From Gammaproteobacteria bacterium (lineage in GTDB: Bacteria > Pseudomonadota > Gammaproteobacteria > SZUA-21), in the NCBI GenBank assembly GCA_027021095.1, contig JALUUZ010000556.1:1-5711 (forward strand): a DNA stretch of 5,711 bases. The letters run 5' to 3'. Of the stretch, positions 1-5,476 are shown piece by piece. Made by a program: the position numbers and the translations under genes. The notes below the pieces were generated by a model, which did no database searches, was not told the origin of the DNA, and worked only from the letters and a program-made list of their open reading frames with translations. How positions within the stretch are numbered: position 1 is the stretch's first letter; each line of letters starts with the position of its first letter.

Positions 1-591
1 GTGCATGTCCTTGAGCCGGCCGAACCGGCTCGTCTGTGCCGCGATCCCGGCGAAGGTCTCATACTGTTGTGTGGCCCAATTGACAAAGCGGCCGGCGTCC
101 AGCAGGTTGGCGAACGCGAAACCGGGTGCCCGGCTGACGCCGTGACTCAACACCGCAGAGGCGGCGCCGCCCGCACGGGTAATCAGCTGCGCCCCCCGGT
201 TGTAGGAAGCGACCAGCGCGGCTTCGGTAGTTGCCAGTGGCACATAGTAATCGTCTTGTGCATGCAGGCCGTTGACGCGCAGCGGCCCGGCGATGCCGAC
301 TGGCACCTTGACGGTGCCGATAAAGTTTTCGATGTTGCGGTTGTACGCTTCCATCTGCTGCTGTGTCTGCGGATCGAGCAATTGTTCACGCCGGGTTGCG
401 TCGGCGGACAGAATCGCCCAGCGTGCATCGACGGTCTTGGCAGTGATATACGGGTTGCGTGGTATTTTTTTTCTGCTGCCGCCATCCGCTGGCGCGGTCT
501 TGGGTTGCAGACGTCTGGCCAGTTCAGGTGGACTGTGAGATGAAAACAGCTGTGCAAAGTACTGGTTGACTGATTTGTGGTCGATCGACAT
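1..591 (-). CDS. Class I hydroxymethylglutaryl-CoA reductase, N-terminal part (cut by window edge)
   Basis: HMG-CoA reductase makes mevalonate from HMG-CoA with NAD(P)H, the committed step of mevalonate-type isoprenoid synthesis in the cytoplasm. The 197 visible residues hold the family's N-terminal signatures in order: ENFIG (88-92), PVGIAGPL (97-104), PLATTEAALVAS (118-129) with the expected catalytic glutamate at E123, NRG at 131-133, and TSRFGRLKDMH (187-197). These match the class I (eukaryotic/archaeal) pattern rather than the class II ATEEPSVVAA type. The canonical residue after the catalytic Glu is Gly; here it is Ala. No membrane segment is visible, so the enzyme should be soluble. 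The catalytic Lys, Asp and His lie beyond position 1 and cannot be checked. ATG at 591 is the only sensible start: an in-frame TAG lies 30 bases upstream. No strong ribosome site is visible. It is co-directional with, and 107 bases after, the sigma operon. Symbols hmgA or mvaA would be used elsewhere. Confidence 0.9.
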   Translation of the reverse strand, partial: MSIDHKSVNQYFAQLFSSHSPPELARRLQPKTAPADGGSRKKIPRNPYITAKTVDARWAILSADATRREQLLDPQTQQQMEAYNRNIENFIGTVKVPVGIAGPLRVNGLHAQDDYYVPLATTEAALVASYNRGAQLITRAGGAASAVLSHGVSRAPGFAFANLLDAGRFVNWATQQYETFAGIAAQTSRFGRLKDMH

Positions 592-698
592 TCGCGTGCT
601 TGCCGGTGGCTGTGAACAAGCCTATTCTTGCATATCCTGCATACGCTGAATAGCGCCAACGCGTGCGGATACCTGGTCCGAATGGACTGATTTTGCGG

Positions 699-1298
699 CT
701 ACCTGTTACGCAGCCGGTGCCGGCGGCGGCGTTCATACCTGTCTTCGATCCCTTCCAGTTCACGTTCGCGTTCGAGCTCGAACTCACGTATCCGGTGGCG
801 GAAATAGAAACGCTCACGGTTTTCCCGGGCTCTTTTTTTTTGCAGGCGCCTGAGTCTTCGCAGCAGCCGCTTTTTCTCTTTCGGGGACATCTTCCGCCAG
901 CGTTCACGCAGCCGGTGTCTTTTTTCGGGTGGCAGGCTCTGAAACCAGCGATGTATACGCCGCAGTCGGCGCCGTTCCCGGCGCGGCAGGCTCCTGAACA
1001 GGTGATAGCGCCTGATCAGTCTGCGGCGCTGCGCCGGGTTCATCTGCCGCCATTGACGCAGGCGCTTGGCGGCGATCCTGCGTTCCGCCGGCCCCATCCT
1101 GAGCCATGCGCGGGCACCGTGCACATAGTGCCGGCGCCGTTCTAAACTCAGTTGTTCCCAAGCCGGTTCCAGGCGCTGTAACAAGTGCTGTTCCTCAGGG
1201 GTCAGCCGGTGCCAGGCAAAACGGTCCGCAGCCGCGGTAGTGCAGAACAGCACCAGCAGCAGTCCGGACAGAAGCAGAAAATGACGATTATTTTTCAT
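699..1298 (-). CDS. Exported arginine-rich repeat protein, DUF3106-like
   Basis: A 199-residue protein of unknown function. Residues 1-24 form a clear Sec signal peptide (basic MKNNR start, hydrophobic stretch LLLSGLLLVLF, likely cleavage after AAA at 22-24), so the mature protein should be periplasmic. By hand count, about 54 of the 175 mature residues are arginine. Residues 32-154 are built from a near-exact 18-residue unit starting with Leu or Met, usually Pro at position 3 and an aromatic residue at position 16, followed by a charged Glu/Arg-rich tail. This resembles DUF3106 proteins, found beside ECF sigma factors in proteobacteria. The inner ATG at 1298 is chosen over upstream starts because it opens the signal peptide and has AAGG about 11 bases before it. 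It overlaps the preceding gene by 11 bases. It is the last gene of the operon; a role as periplasmic sensor or buffer is inferred only from order. Confidence 0.8.
   Translation of the reverse strand: MKNNRHFLLLSGLLLVLFCTTAAADRFAWHRLTPEEQHLLQRLEPAWEQLSLERRRHYVHGARAWLRMGPAERRIAAKRLRQWRQMNPAQRRRLIRRYHLFRSLPRRERRRLRRIHRWFQSLPPEKRHRLRERWRKMSPKEKKRLLRRLRRLQKKRARENRERFYFRHRIREFELERERELEGIEDRYERRRRHRLRNR
837..1205 (-). repeat. 18-residue tandem repeat in the arginine-rich protein
   Basis: Seven units can be laid out without gaps: residues 32-49, 50-67, 68-85, 86-103, 104-121, a short 15-residue unit 122-136, and 137-154. Each begins with Leu or Met. Most have Pro at the third position (TP, GP, NP, SP), then basic residues, and Trp or Phe at position 16. 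Eighteen residues equal five turns of an alpha helix, so each unit probably adds a helix with the same face. The repeat is seen in the protein; the DNA units have diverged and are not near-identical copies. Confidence 0.75.
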
Positions 1299-1491
1299 GC
1301 GTTGCTTTGCCTTGTTGTTGTGGAAACTGCATTTTTTCCAGCTCCCTGGGGTCCAGCCATTCCCCTTTTTTGTTGCCAAACCGGCCCAGGAATTCCAGCA
1401 GCTCAGGCGATGGCATGGGCTGCTGTTGTGCATGGGCCAGGGTTGCCGACAGCAGCAGTAGCGTTGCCGACAGTATCAGCCTAGCCCGCAT
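1288..1491 (-). CDS. Small exported protein of unknown function (67 residues)
   Basis: A short gene. Its product has a signal peptide at residues 1-21 (MRAR start, run of Leu and Ala, cleavage predicted after AHA before QQQ). That leaves a mature periplasmic peptide of only about 46 residues. The mature part carries a compact motif, PELLEFLGRFGNKKGEWLDP (residues 29-48), followed by RELEKMQF. I recognise this pattern only as a small conserved partner in sigma/DUF3106 operons; no biochemical function is known to me. Its ATG at 1491 overlaps the end of the membrane-protein gene by 11 bases, and its own end overlaps the next gene by 11 bases. Expression is therefore probably by translational coupling, since no strong ribosome site precedes it. 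The upstream in-frame extension to 1590 reads antisense-like, non-secretory sequence inside the previous gene and is rejected. Confidence 0.75.
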   Translation of the reverse strand: MRARLILSATLLLLSATLAHAQQQPMPSPELLEFLGRFGNKKGEWLDPRELEKMQFPQQQGKATHEK

Positions 1492-1867
1492 CTTGCGCGT
1501 TTTCTTTCGCCAGCCATTCGTAGAATGCCAATTCATCGTAGAACTCCAATGAATCCTCCGCGGCCAGCACTTCAAGCGCATCCACCTCAAGGTGATCGTT
1601 CAGGCCGGGCACCAATGCAATATAGATCGCCGCGGCAACGAATACCGCGGCGAGACTGCCTGCCCAGGCAATGCGATAGCGTCTTTTGCGGTTTGGAGCC
1701 AGGATCCGCGACAGCAGACCAGCAAAAAACCAGCGCTTTCTTGGGATGCGCAATGCCTGTTGGCGGGCCTGTTGCAGGCGCCGCCCGACCTCCGGCGAAA
1801 CGTTTTCAGCACTCTGGTCGAGCTGCTGTTTCAGTTTCGATATAAACTTGTCCTGTTCTAGGGTCAT
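1481..1867 (-). CDS. Single-span membrane protein, DUF3619-like, probable anti-sigma factor
   Basis: A 128-residue protein with a hydrophilic, mostly helical N-terminal part (residues 1-60), a basic stretch RKRRYR (60-65), one membrane segment at about 67-88 (IAWAGSLAAVFVAAAIYIAL), and an acidic C-terminal tail (91-128) with the motif LAAEDSLEFYDELAFYEWLA. The positive-inside rule places the N-terminus in the cytoplasm and the acidic tail in the periplasm. The N-terminal pattern, KLKQQLDQSAENVSPEVGRRL with RLQQARQQAL, resembles DUF3619 proteins encoded directly after ECF sigma factors. That position and topology suggest it binds and holds the sigma factor; the role is inferred, and no zinc-binding HxxxCxxC motif is present. 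The start ATG overlaps the sigma stop as ATGA, with GGAGG about 10 bases upstream inside the sigma gene, so the two are translationally coupled. Confidence 0.8.
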   Translation of the reverse strand: MTLEQDKFISKLKQQLDQSAENVSPEVGRRLQQARQQALRIPRKRWFFAGLLSRILAPNRKRRYRIAWAGSLAAVFVAAAIYIALVPGLNDHLEVDALEVLAAEDSLEFYDELAFYEWLAKENAQDAG

Positions 1868-2421
1868 AGCTCCTTATCCTCCAGCAATTCACGTAACCTT
1901 GCGATTGCTCTGAAGCAGTGTGTTTTGACACTTCCTTGTGAGCAGCCCATGATGCCGGCTGTTTCTTCGACGCTGAATTCTTCCCACATCCGCAGCAGGA
2001 AGGCCTGCTGCTGCCGCAGCGGCAGTGTCTGCAATGCAGATTCGATCGTCTGCATTGTAGCAGTTTGTTCTATGACCTGTTCCGGTCCGGCTGCCCGGGT
2101 ATCTTCACACTGGCTGATCGGGTCGGCCGGCTGTGTGTTGTCGTCATCAGCCTGCCTTTGGCCCGGCAGCCAGCCCAGCCAGCGATTGCGCACTGACGAC
2201 TTTCTGTACCAGTCATAGATCCTGCTGTTCAAGATAGTGTAAAACAACGCAGGCCATTCAGTTTCCGGCTTGTGTGAATATTTCTGCACCAGTTTAAACA
2301 TTGCGTCCTGTACCAGGTCCAGTGCTTCTTCGGTATTACTCGTTGCGATATACGCAATACGGTATGCCCTGCGTTCTATCGATTGCAGAAATTGATCCAA
2401 TGCGGCGGCATTGTCCAGCAT
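1864..2421 (-). CDS. ECF-type RNA polymerase sigma factor
   Basis: This protein directs RNA polymerase to a specific set of promoters. With the start at 2421 it has 185 residues, the usual size for the ECF (sigma-70 group 4) class. Region 2 is seen at about residues 15-75: DLVQDAMFKLV (35-45) and WPALFYTILNSRIYDWYRK (56-74). A polar linker rich in Asp and Gln follows (88-120). Region 4 spans about 129-180, with SALQTLPLRQQQAFLLRMWEEFS and a helix-turn-helix around SVEETAGIMGCSQGSVKTH. A longer reading frame starts at ATG 2460. I prefer 2421 because GGGAG lies 4 bases before it, while 2460 has only AT-rich sequence upstream and adds 13 residues unlike the family start. It is first in an overlapping operon with the membrane protein, and its stop overlaps that gene by four bases. 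Target promoters and inducing signal are unknown. Confidence 0.92.
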   Translation of the reverse strand: MLDNAAALDQFLQSIERRAYRIAYIATSNTEEALDLVQDAMFKLVQKYSHKPETEWPALFYTILNSRIYDWYRKSSVRNRWLGWLPGQRQADDDNTQPADPISQCEDTRAAGPEQVIEQTATMQTIESALQTLPLRQQQAFLLRMWEEFSVEETAGIMGCSQGSVKTHCFRAIARLRELLEDKEL

Positions 2422-2424
2422 CAC

Positions 2425-2430
2425 TCTCCC
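2425..2430 (-). promoter_or_regulatory. Ribosome binding site deciding the sigma-factor start
   Basis: On the minus strand GGGAGA stands just before GTGATG, giving a Shine-Dalgarno-like site 4 bases from the ATG at 2421. The alternative ATG at 2460 is preceded only by an A/T-rich run with no purine-rich site. The spacing is slightly short, so this supports the inner start without proving it. Confidence 0.5.
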
Positions 2431-2514
2431 ATCGGTTACAGCTGTTACCAAAGTTATCATTCTAATTGATTTTTATTTTTCCACCGACAAATACGAGCTG
2501 TTTGTGGCCGCCGT

Positions 2515-2527
2515 GATCTATTTTTCT
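2515..2527 (+). other. oriC 13-mer-like motif 1
   Basis: The sequence GATCTATTTTTCT matches the E. coli oriC unwinding-element consensus GATCTNTTNTTTT at 12 of 13 positions, the mismatch being C at position 12. It lies about 340 bases left of the nearest DnaA box, which is far for a working element, so the match alone is weak. Confidence 0.3.
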
Positions 2528-2711
2528 GGCAGAAACAATGTATATTTTTTCGCCTGCCCGAGCACTAAATTTTTTTCGTTTCCCCCTTCCTTTCCTGTTG
2601 ATATCGACTAAGCTTCTTTAGCAACAAAAACGTATCGGCAGGGATTTGGTTGACACCTGCAGAGTGAACACGAGAGCGGCGAAAGACTGAAAACTAAAAC
2701 GGATACCGAGT

Positions 2712-2724
2712 GATCTTTTCTTTA
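2712..2724 (+). other. oriC 13-mer-like motif 2
   Basis: The sequence GATCTTTTCTTTA matches the 13-mer consensus GATCTNTTNTTTT at 12 of 13 positions, the last base being A. It lies 135 bases left of the first perfect DnaA box and includes a GATC site. Confidence 0.35.
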
Positions 2725-2744
2725 CACGACTAACACAGCAGAAC

Positions 2745-2758
2745 CAGGCATAAGCCTG
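2745..2758. repeat. Short perfect hairpin
   Basis: CAGGC and GCCTG form a five-base stem around the tetraloop ATAA. No T-run follows on either strand, so it is not a terminator. Its role is unknown. Confidence 0.35.
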
Positions 2759-2796
2759 TCACGATCCTGGAAACGGGTTGGATAAAGAGTGTTCCG

Positions 2797-2817
2797 GTGA
2801 AATCAAACTGGTTTCAC
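2797..2817. repeat. Inverted repeat GTGAAA / TTTCAC
   Basis: A perfect six-base inverted repeat with a nine-base spacer (tcaaactgg). It could be an operator half-site pair or chance. No T-tract follows it. Confidence 0.3.
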
Positions 2818-2850
2818 TAAATGCTTGTTTATTCTCGCCATCTGGATTTT

Positions 2851-2882
2851 GCACTGGGTTATTCACAACCCGGGTTCAGTGC
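2851..2882. repeat. Two-part inverted repeat enclosing a DnaA box
   Basis: The outer arms GCACT (2851-2855) and AGTGC (2878-2882) and the inner arms GGGTT (2856-2860) and AACCC (2867-2871) can form one hairpin with a one-sided six-base bulge. The six-base loop attcac is the core of the DnaA box TTATTCACA. The structure is seen directly; any function is inferred. Confidence 0.5.
2859..2867 (+). promoter_or_regulatory. DnaA box, perfect match
   Basis: TTATTCACA fits the DnaA-box consensus TTWTNCACA at all nine positions. Its setting, GGTTATTCACAAC, differs by one base from the R2 box context of E. coli oriC, GGTTATACACAAC. It sits in the loop of an inverted repeat. Confidence 0.55.
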
Positions 2883-2900
2883 CGCATGGACAAAACAGGG

Positions 2901-2990
2901 ATTTTTCCAAACTTCTTTTTTTCTAGGGTAAATTTTTAACTTATTGATAATAAAGAAAATATATCTTGCTCTTTGATACGTGAATAAACA
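2901..2990. other. AT-rich block, possible DNA-unwinding element
   Basis: By hand count 20 of 90 bases are G or C (about 22%), the lowest of any stretch in the window. It has long T-runs (2915-2922) and TA-rich sequence (2930-2964). It begins 33 bases after the perfect DnaA box at 2859 and ends at the start of the right-hand box group, the usual arrangement of a duplex-unwinding element. AT-rich promoter DNA is the alternative reading. Confidence 0.45.
2979..2987 (-). promoter_or_regulatory. DnaA box, one mismatch
   Basis: On the minus strand this reads TTATTCACG, matching TTWTNCACA at eight of nine positions. It is the only box of the group in the reverse orientation and lies at the right end of the AT-rich block. 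Confidence 0.35.
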
Positions 2991-3003
2991 TTGCCCAGTT
3001 CTG

Positions 3004-3024
3004 GTGGAACATTGACTGTTCCAC
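3004..3024. repeat. Perfect 7-base inverted repeat, possible operator
   Basis: GTGGAAC and GTTCCAC flank a seven-base spacer (attgact), giving half-sites 14 bases apart. It lies just left of the paired DnaA boxes and about 215 bases before priA. The size is right for a dimeric regulator, but no specific regulator is recognised. Confidence 0.45.
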
Positions 3025-3033
3025 TGTCCCAAT

Positions 3034-3042
3034 TAATCCACA
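3034..3042 (+). promoter_or_regulatory. DnaA box, one mismatch
   Basis: TAATCCACA matches TTWTNCACA at eight of nine positions. It is exactly 12 bases from the perfect box at 3046, in the same orientation, so the two form a close direct repeat of the kind that favours cooperative DnaA binding. Confidence 0.45.
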
Positions 3043-3045
3043 AAG

Positions 3046-3054
3046 TTATCCACA
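3046..3054 (+). promoter_or_regulatory. DnaA box, perfect high-affinity form
   Basis: TTATCCACA is the strongest DnaA-binding nonamer. The context AGTTATCCACAG is identical to that around the R4 box of E. coli oriC. It is the rightmost clear box and lies 184 bases before the priA start. Confidence 0.6.
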
Positions 3055-3238
3055 GGCTCTGTATATTTTATGTACACAAGATCAATGTGCAACCTGATGG
3101 CCTGATCATTTATACAACAAATTTAACGGCCCACCATTTTTTTCCGCCGTTTATAGCCCTCCCCGGACGCTTTGCGCGGCCGAACGAAAGCCTGTGTCCG
3201 GCGGGCAGCAGCAGGGAAACCGTTGTACTATTGGTGTC

Positions 3239-5476
3239 ATGGCAGTAAACAAGTCTTATCTCCGGGTTGCGATCCCGGTGCCTCTCTATAAGGTATTCGA
3301 TTACCTGCCGCCCCGAGAAAGGGACGGGACCGCCATTCAGCCAGGAATGCGGGTCAAGGTTTCCTTTGGCAAGGGCCAGAAGGTCGGCCTGGTGGTCGGG
3401 ATCAGCGACCGGACCGACGTGCCACGGCACAAACTGAAGCCAGTGACTGAAGTCCTCGATGAGGCCCCGGTGCTGGACAGCCTGCTGCTTGAGTTGATGC
3501 TCTGGGCGGCTGATTATTATGCCTGTCCGCCGGGCGAGGCTGTCTTCAATGCGCTGCCGGTATTGCTGAGGAAGAGTACGCCGTTGACGGCGGCACTGGG
3601 GGCGTTGCACAGGGCACAGCAATGTAAGCGCTGGAAGCCGGCGAAGCAGGCACAGGCAGGTCGTGAAACATTGTCCAATGCCCCGGCACAGGCCCGGGTG
3701 CTGGCTTACCTGCTGCGCCATCCTGCTGGCGCGGGCAGCGAGGAACTGGCGTGCCTCGGAGAGCACTGGCGGCGGCCGTTACGTGAACTGGTGAAAAAAA
3801 AGCTGGTCGAGGAAGAACTGGTTTCCGTACCCGGCAGTGAACCCCAGGCGGTACGGATGGATACACCGCACCGGTTGAATCCCGCACAGCAGCGGGCCTT
3901 GGAGGCGATCCTTGCCGGCCTGGACGGCTACCGGGCCTACCTGGTGTTCGGCGATACCGGCAGCGGCAAGACCGAGGTTTATTTTCAGGCCGCGGACGCG
4001 GTACTGGGGCGGCGACGCCAAGTCCTGATCCTGGTGCCGGAGATAGGCCTGACACCGCAGTTGATCCGCCGTTTTCAGCGCCGTTTCAGCAACAGGCTTG
4101 CCGTCTATCATTCCGGTTTGTCGGACCAGGAACGGCTGGCTGCCTGGCAGTCGGCACGCAGTGGTGAGGCCAATGTGATTCTCGGCACACGCTCTGCCGT
4201 CTTTCTGCCATTGGCCGCACCGGGGTTGGTGATCGTCGATGAAGAACACGATCTGTCGTATAAGCAACAGGATGGATTCCGGTATTCGGCACGTGATATT
4301 GCGATCATGCGGGCACGCCGGTTGCAGGTTCCCGTGGTGCTGGGTTCGGCCACACCGTCATTGGAAAGCCTTTATAATGTAGAGGCCGGCAAGTTCACGC
4401 AGTTGCGGATTCCACACCGGGTCGCCAATGCCTCGAGGCCGGAAATAGGCCTGATCGATTTGCGGCGCAAAAAGCTGGCGGAAGGGCTTTCCAGCGAATT
4501 GTTCGATGCGGTCGCGCAGGAGATCGGTGCCGGCCGCCAGGTGCTGCTGTTCCTGAACCGGCGTGGGTTTTCCCCGACCTTGCTGTGTCATGACTGTGGC
4601 TGGACCGCCCAGTGCGCACGCTGTGACGCCCGCCTGACTTTTCATGCCGGCAGCCGGCAGTTGCGTTGCCATCATTGTGGTGCAGTGCGGCCACTGCCTG
4701 CGCAGTGTGGCGAGTGCGACAGCGAGGCGCTGCATCATTATGGTTATGGCACAGAACGAATCGAATCGGCATTACAACAAAGGTTTCCACAGACCGACAT
4801 CGTGCGTATCGACCGGGATACCACGCGGCGCAAGGACGCACTGCAGCACAAACTGGAGCTTGCGCGCCAGGGAAAAAGTCAGATCTTGATCGGTACCCAG
4901 ATGCTGGCCAAGGGGCACCACTTTCCAAACGTGACCCTGGTCGGGGTGATCGATTCGGATCACGGCCTGTTTGGTGCGGATTTCCGTGCCGGCGAGCGTA
5001 TGGCGCAGCTGATTCTGCAGGTCGCCGGCAGGGCAGGCCGTGCCGAACTGCCTGGCAGGGTATTGATTCAGACGCATTGCCCGGATCATCCGCTGATGCA
5101 GTTGTTGTTGACGCAGGATTACCAGCAGATCGCGGTGACGTTGATGTCAGAGCGTGAGCAGGCCCAGCTGCCACCATACCATTTTATGGTGATGCTGCGC
5201 GCCGAGTCCACGGCGGCAGACAGCCCGCTGGTGTTTCTCGAGCAGGCACGGCAGCTGATCGAGCTTTGCCGGGTGCCGGAGGTCGAATGTTACGGTCCGC
5301 ACCCGGCGCCGATGGAGAAGCGGGCCGGCAAATACCGTGCACAGCTGCTGCTGCAATCGGCTCGCCGCAGCAGCCTGTACCGGTCATTGAGATGTTGGCT
5401 GCCACAGTTGGAGCAGCACCGGCTTGCGCGCCGTGTCGCCTGGTCGATCGATGTGGATCCGCAGGAAGTGATTTGA
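3239..5476 (+). CDS. priA: Primosomal protein N', replication-restart DNA helicase PriA
   Basis: PriA recognises stalled or repaired replication forks, unwinds the lagging strand 3' to 5' with ATP, and recruits PriB, DnaT and then DnaC-DnaB to restart replication away from oriC. The 745-residue protein (E. coli: about 732) has the whole architecture: the N-terminal DNA-binding domain (VAIPVPLYKVFDYLPP, about 10-25), a winged-helix region, Walker A GDTGSGKT (238-245), DEEH (334-337), eight zinc-binding cysteines (450, 453, 459, 462, 477, 480, 490, 493), motif V GTQMLAKGHHFP (552-563) and motif VI QVAGRAGR (594-601), ending in IDVDP. All key residues look intact. ATG 3239 is chosen because MAVNKSYLRVAIPVPL fits the family start. 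An in-frame GTG at 3194 would add 15 residues with no family match, and neither start has a good ribosome site. It is transcribed divergently from the sigma operon across the DnaA-box region. Confidence 0.97.
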   Translation: MAVNKSYLRVAIPVPLYKVFDYLPPRERDGTAIQPGMRVKVSFGKGQKVGLVVGISDRTDVPRHKLKPVTEVLDEAPVLDSLLLELMLWAADYYACPPGEAVFNALPVLLRKSTPLTAALGALHRAQQCKRWKPAKQAQAGRETLSNAPAQARVLAYLLRHPAGAGSEELACLGEHWRRPLRELVKKKLVEEELVSVPGSEPQAVRMDTPHRLNPAQQRALEAILAGLDGYRAYLVFGDTGSGKTEVYFQAADAVLGRRRQVLILVPEIGLTPQLIRRFQRRFSNRLAVYHSGLSDQERLAAWQSARSGEANVILGTRSAVFLPLAAPGLVIVDEEHDLSYKQQDGFRYSARDIAIMRARRLQVPVVLGSATPSLESLYNVEAGKFTQLRIPHRVANASRPEIGLIDLRRKKLAEGLSSELFDAVAQEIGAGRQVLLFLNRRGFSPTLLCHDCGWTAQCARCDARLTFHAGSRQLRCHHCGAVRPLPAQCGECDSEALHHYGYGTERIESALQQRFPQTDIVRIDRDTTRRKDALQHKLELARQGKSQILIGTQMLAKGHHFPNVTLVGVIDSDHGLFGADFRAGERMAQLILQVAGRAGRAELPGRVLIQTHCPDHPLMQLLLTQDYQQIAVTLMSEREQAQLPPYHFMVMLRAESTAADSPLVFLEQARQLIELCRVPEVECYGPHPAPMEKRAGKYRAQLLLQSARRSSLYRSLRCWLPQLEQHRLARRVAWSIDVDPQEVI

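Larger units (their letters stand above)
2422..3238. other. AT-rich intergenic region with DnaA boxes; candidate replication origin or DnaA-regulated control region
   Basis: No credible gene is present. By hand count 265 of 660 bases (2461-3120) are G or C, about 40%, against about 60% in a sampled line of priA. It separates two divergent transcription units, so it must hold promoters for both. Its striking content is a set of DnaA-box sequences at 2859, 2979, 3034 and 3046, an AT-rich block at 2901-2990 between the first two, and two sequences close to the E. coli oriC 13-mer at 2515 and 2712. It also has inverted repeats at 2851-2882 and 3004-3024. This combination is typical of gammaproteobacterial oriC. 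No dnaA, dnaN, mnmG or rpmH gene is in view to support that, so a regulatory region responding to DnaA is the main alternative. Confidence 0.5.

Noticed and set aside
183..659. Minus-strand 158-residue reading frame
   Set aside because: It is a shifted frame over the HMG-CoA reductase gene; the -591 frame carries all the family motifs.
592..698. Terminator between the sigma operon and HMG-CoA reductase
   Set aside because: The small GTCC/GGAC hairpin present has a four-base stem and no T-run, so read-through cannot be excluded.
663..1145. Plus-strand 160-residue reading frame
   Set aside because: It is the antisense shadow of the arginine-rich protein gene; Pro and Ala richness reflects Arg codons read backwards.
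2411..2611. Plus-strand 66-residue reading frame
   Set aside because: It starts antisense inside the sigma-factor gene, has no ribosome site, and is hydrophobic only because the DNA is T-rich.
3012..3040. Sigma-70 promoter for priA with TTGACT as -35
   Set aside because: The -35 is good, but no acceptable -10 lies 16-18 bases downstream. A TATATT at 3062 has no matching -35.
2991..3248. Plus-strand 85-residue reading frame before priA
   Set aside because: It runs through the DnaA boxes and into the priA start, with no family resemblance and no ribosome site.
3110..3766. Minus-strand 218-residue reading frame
   Set aside because: It is antisense to priA and shows no motifs of its own.
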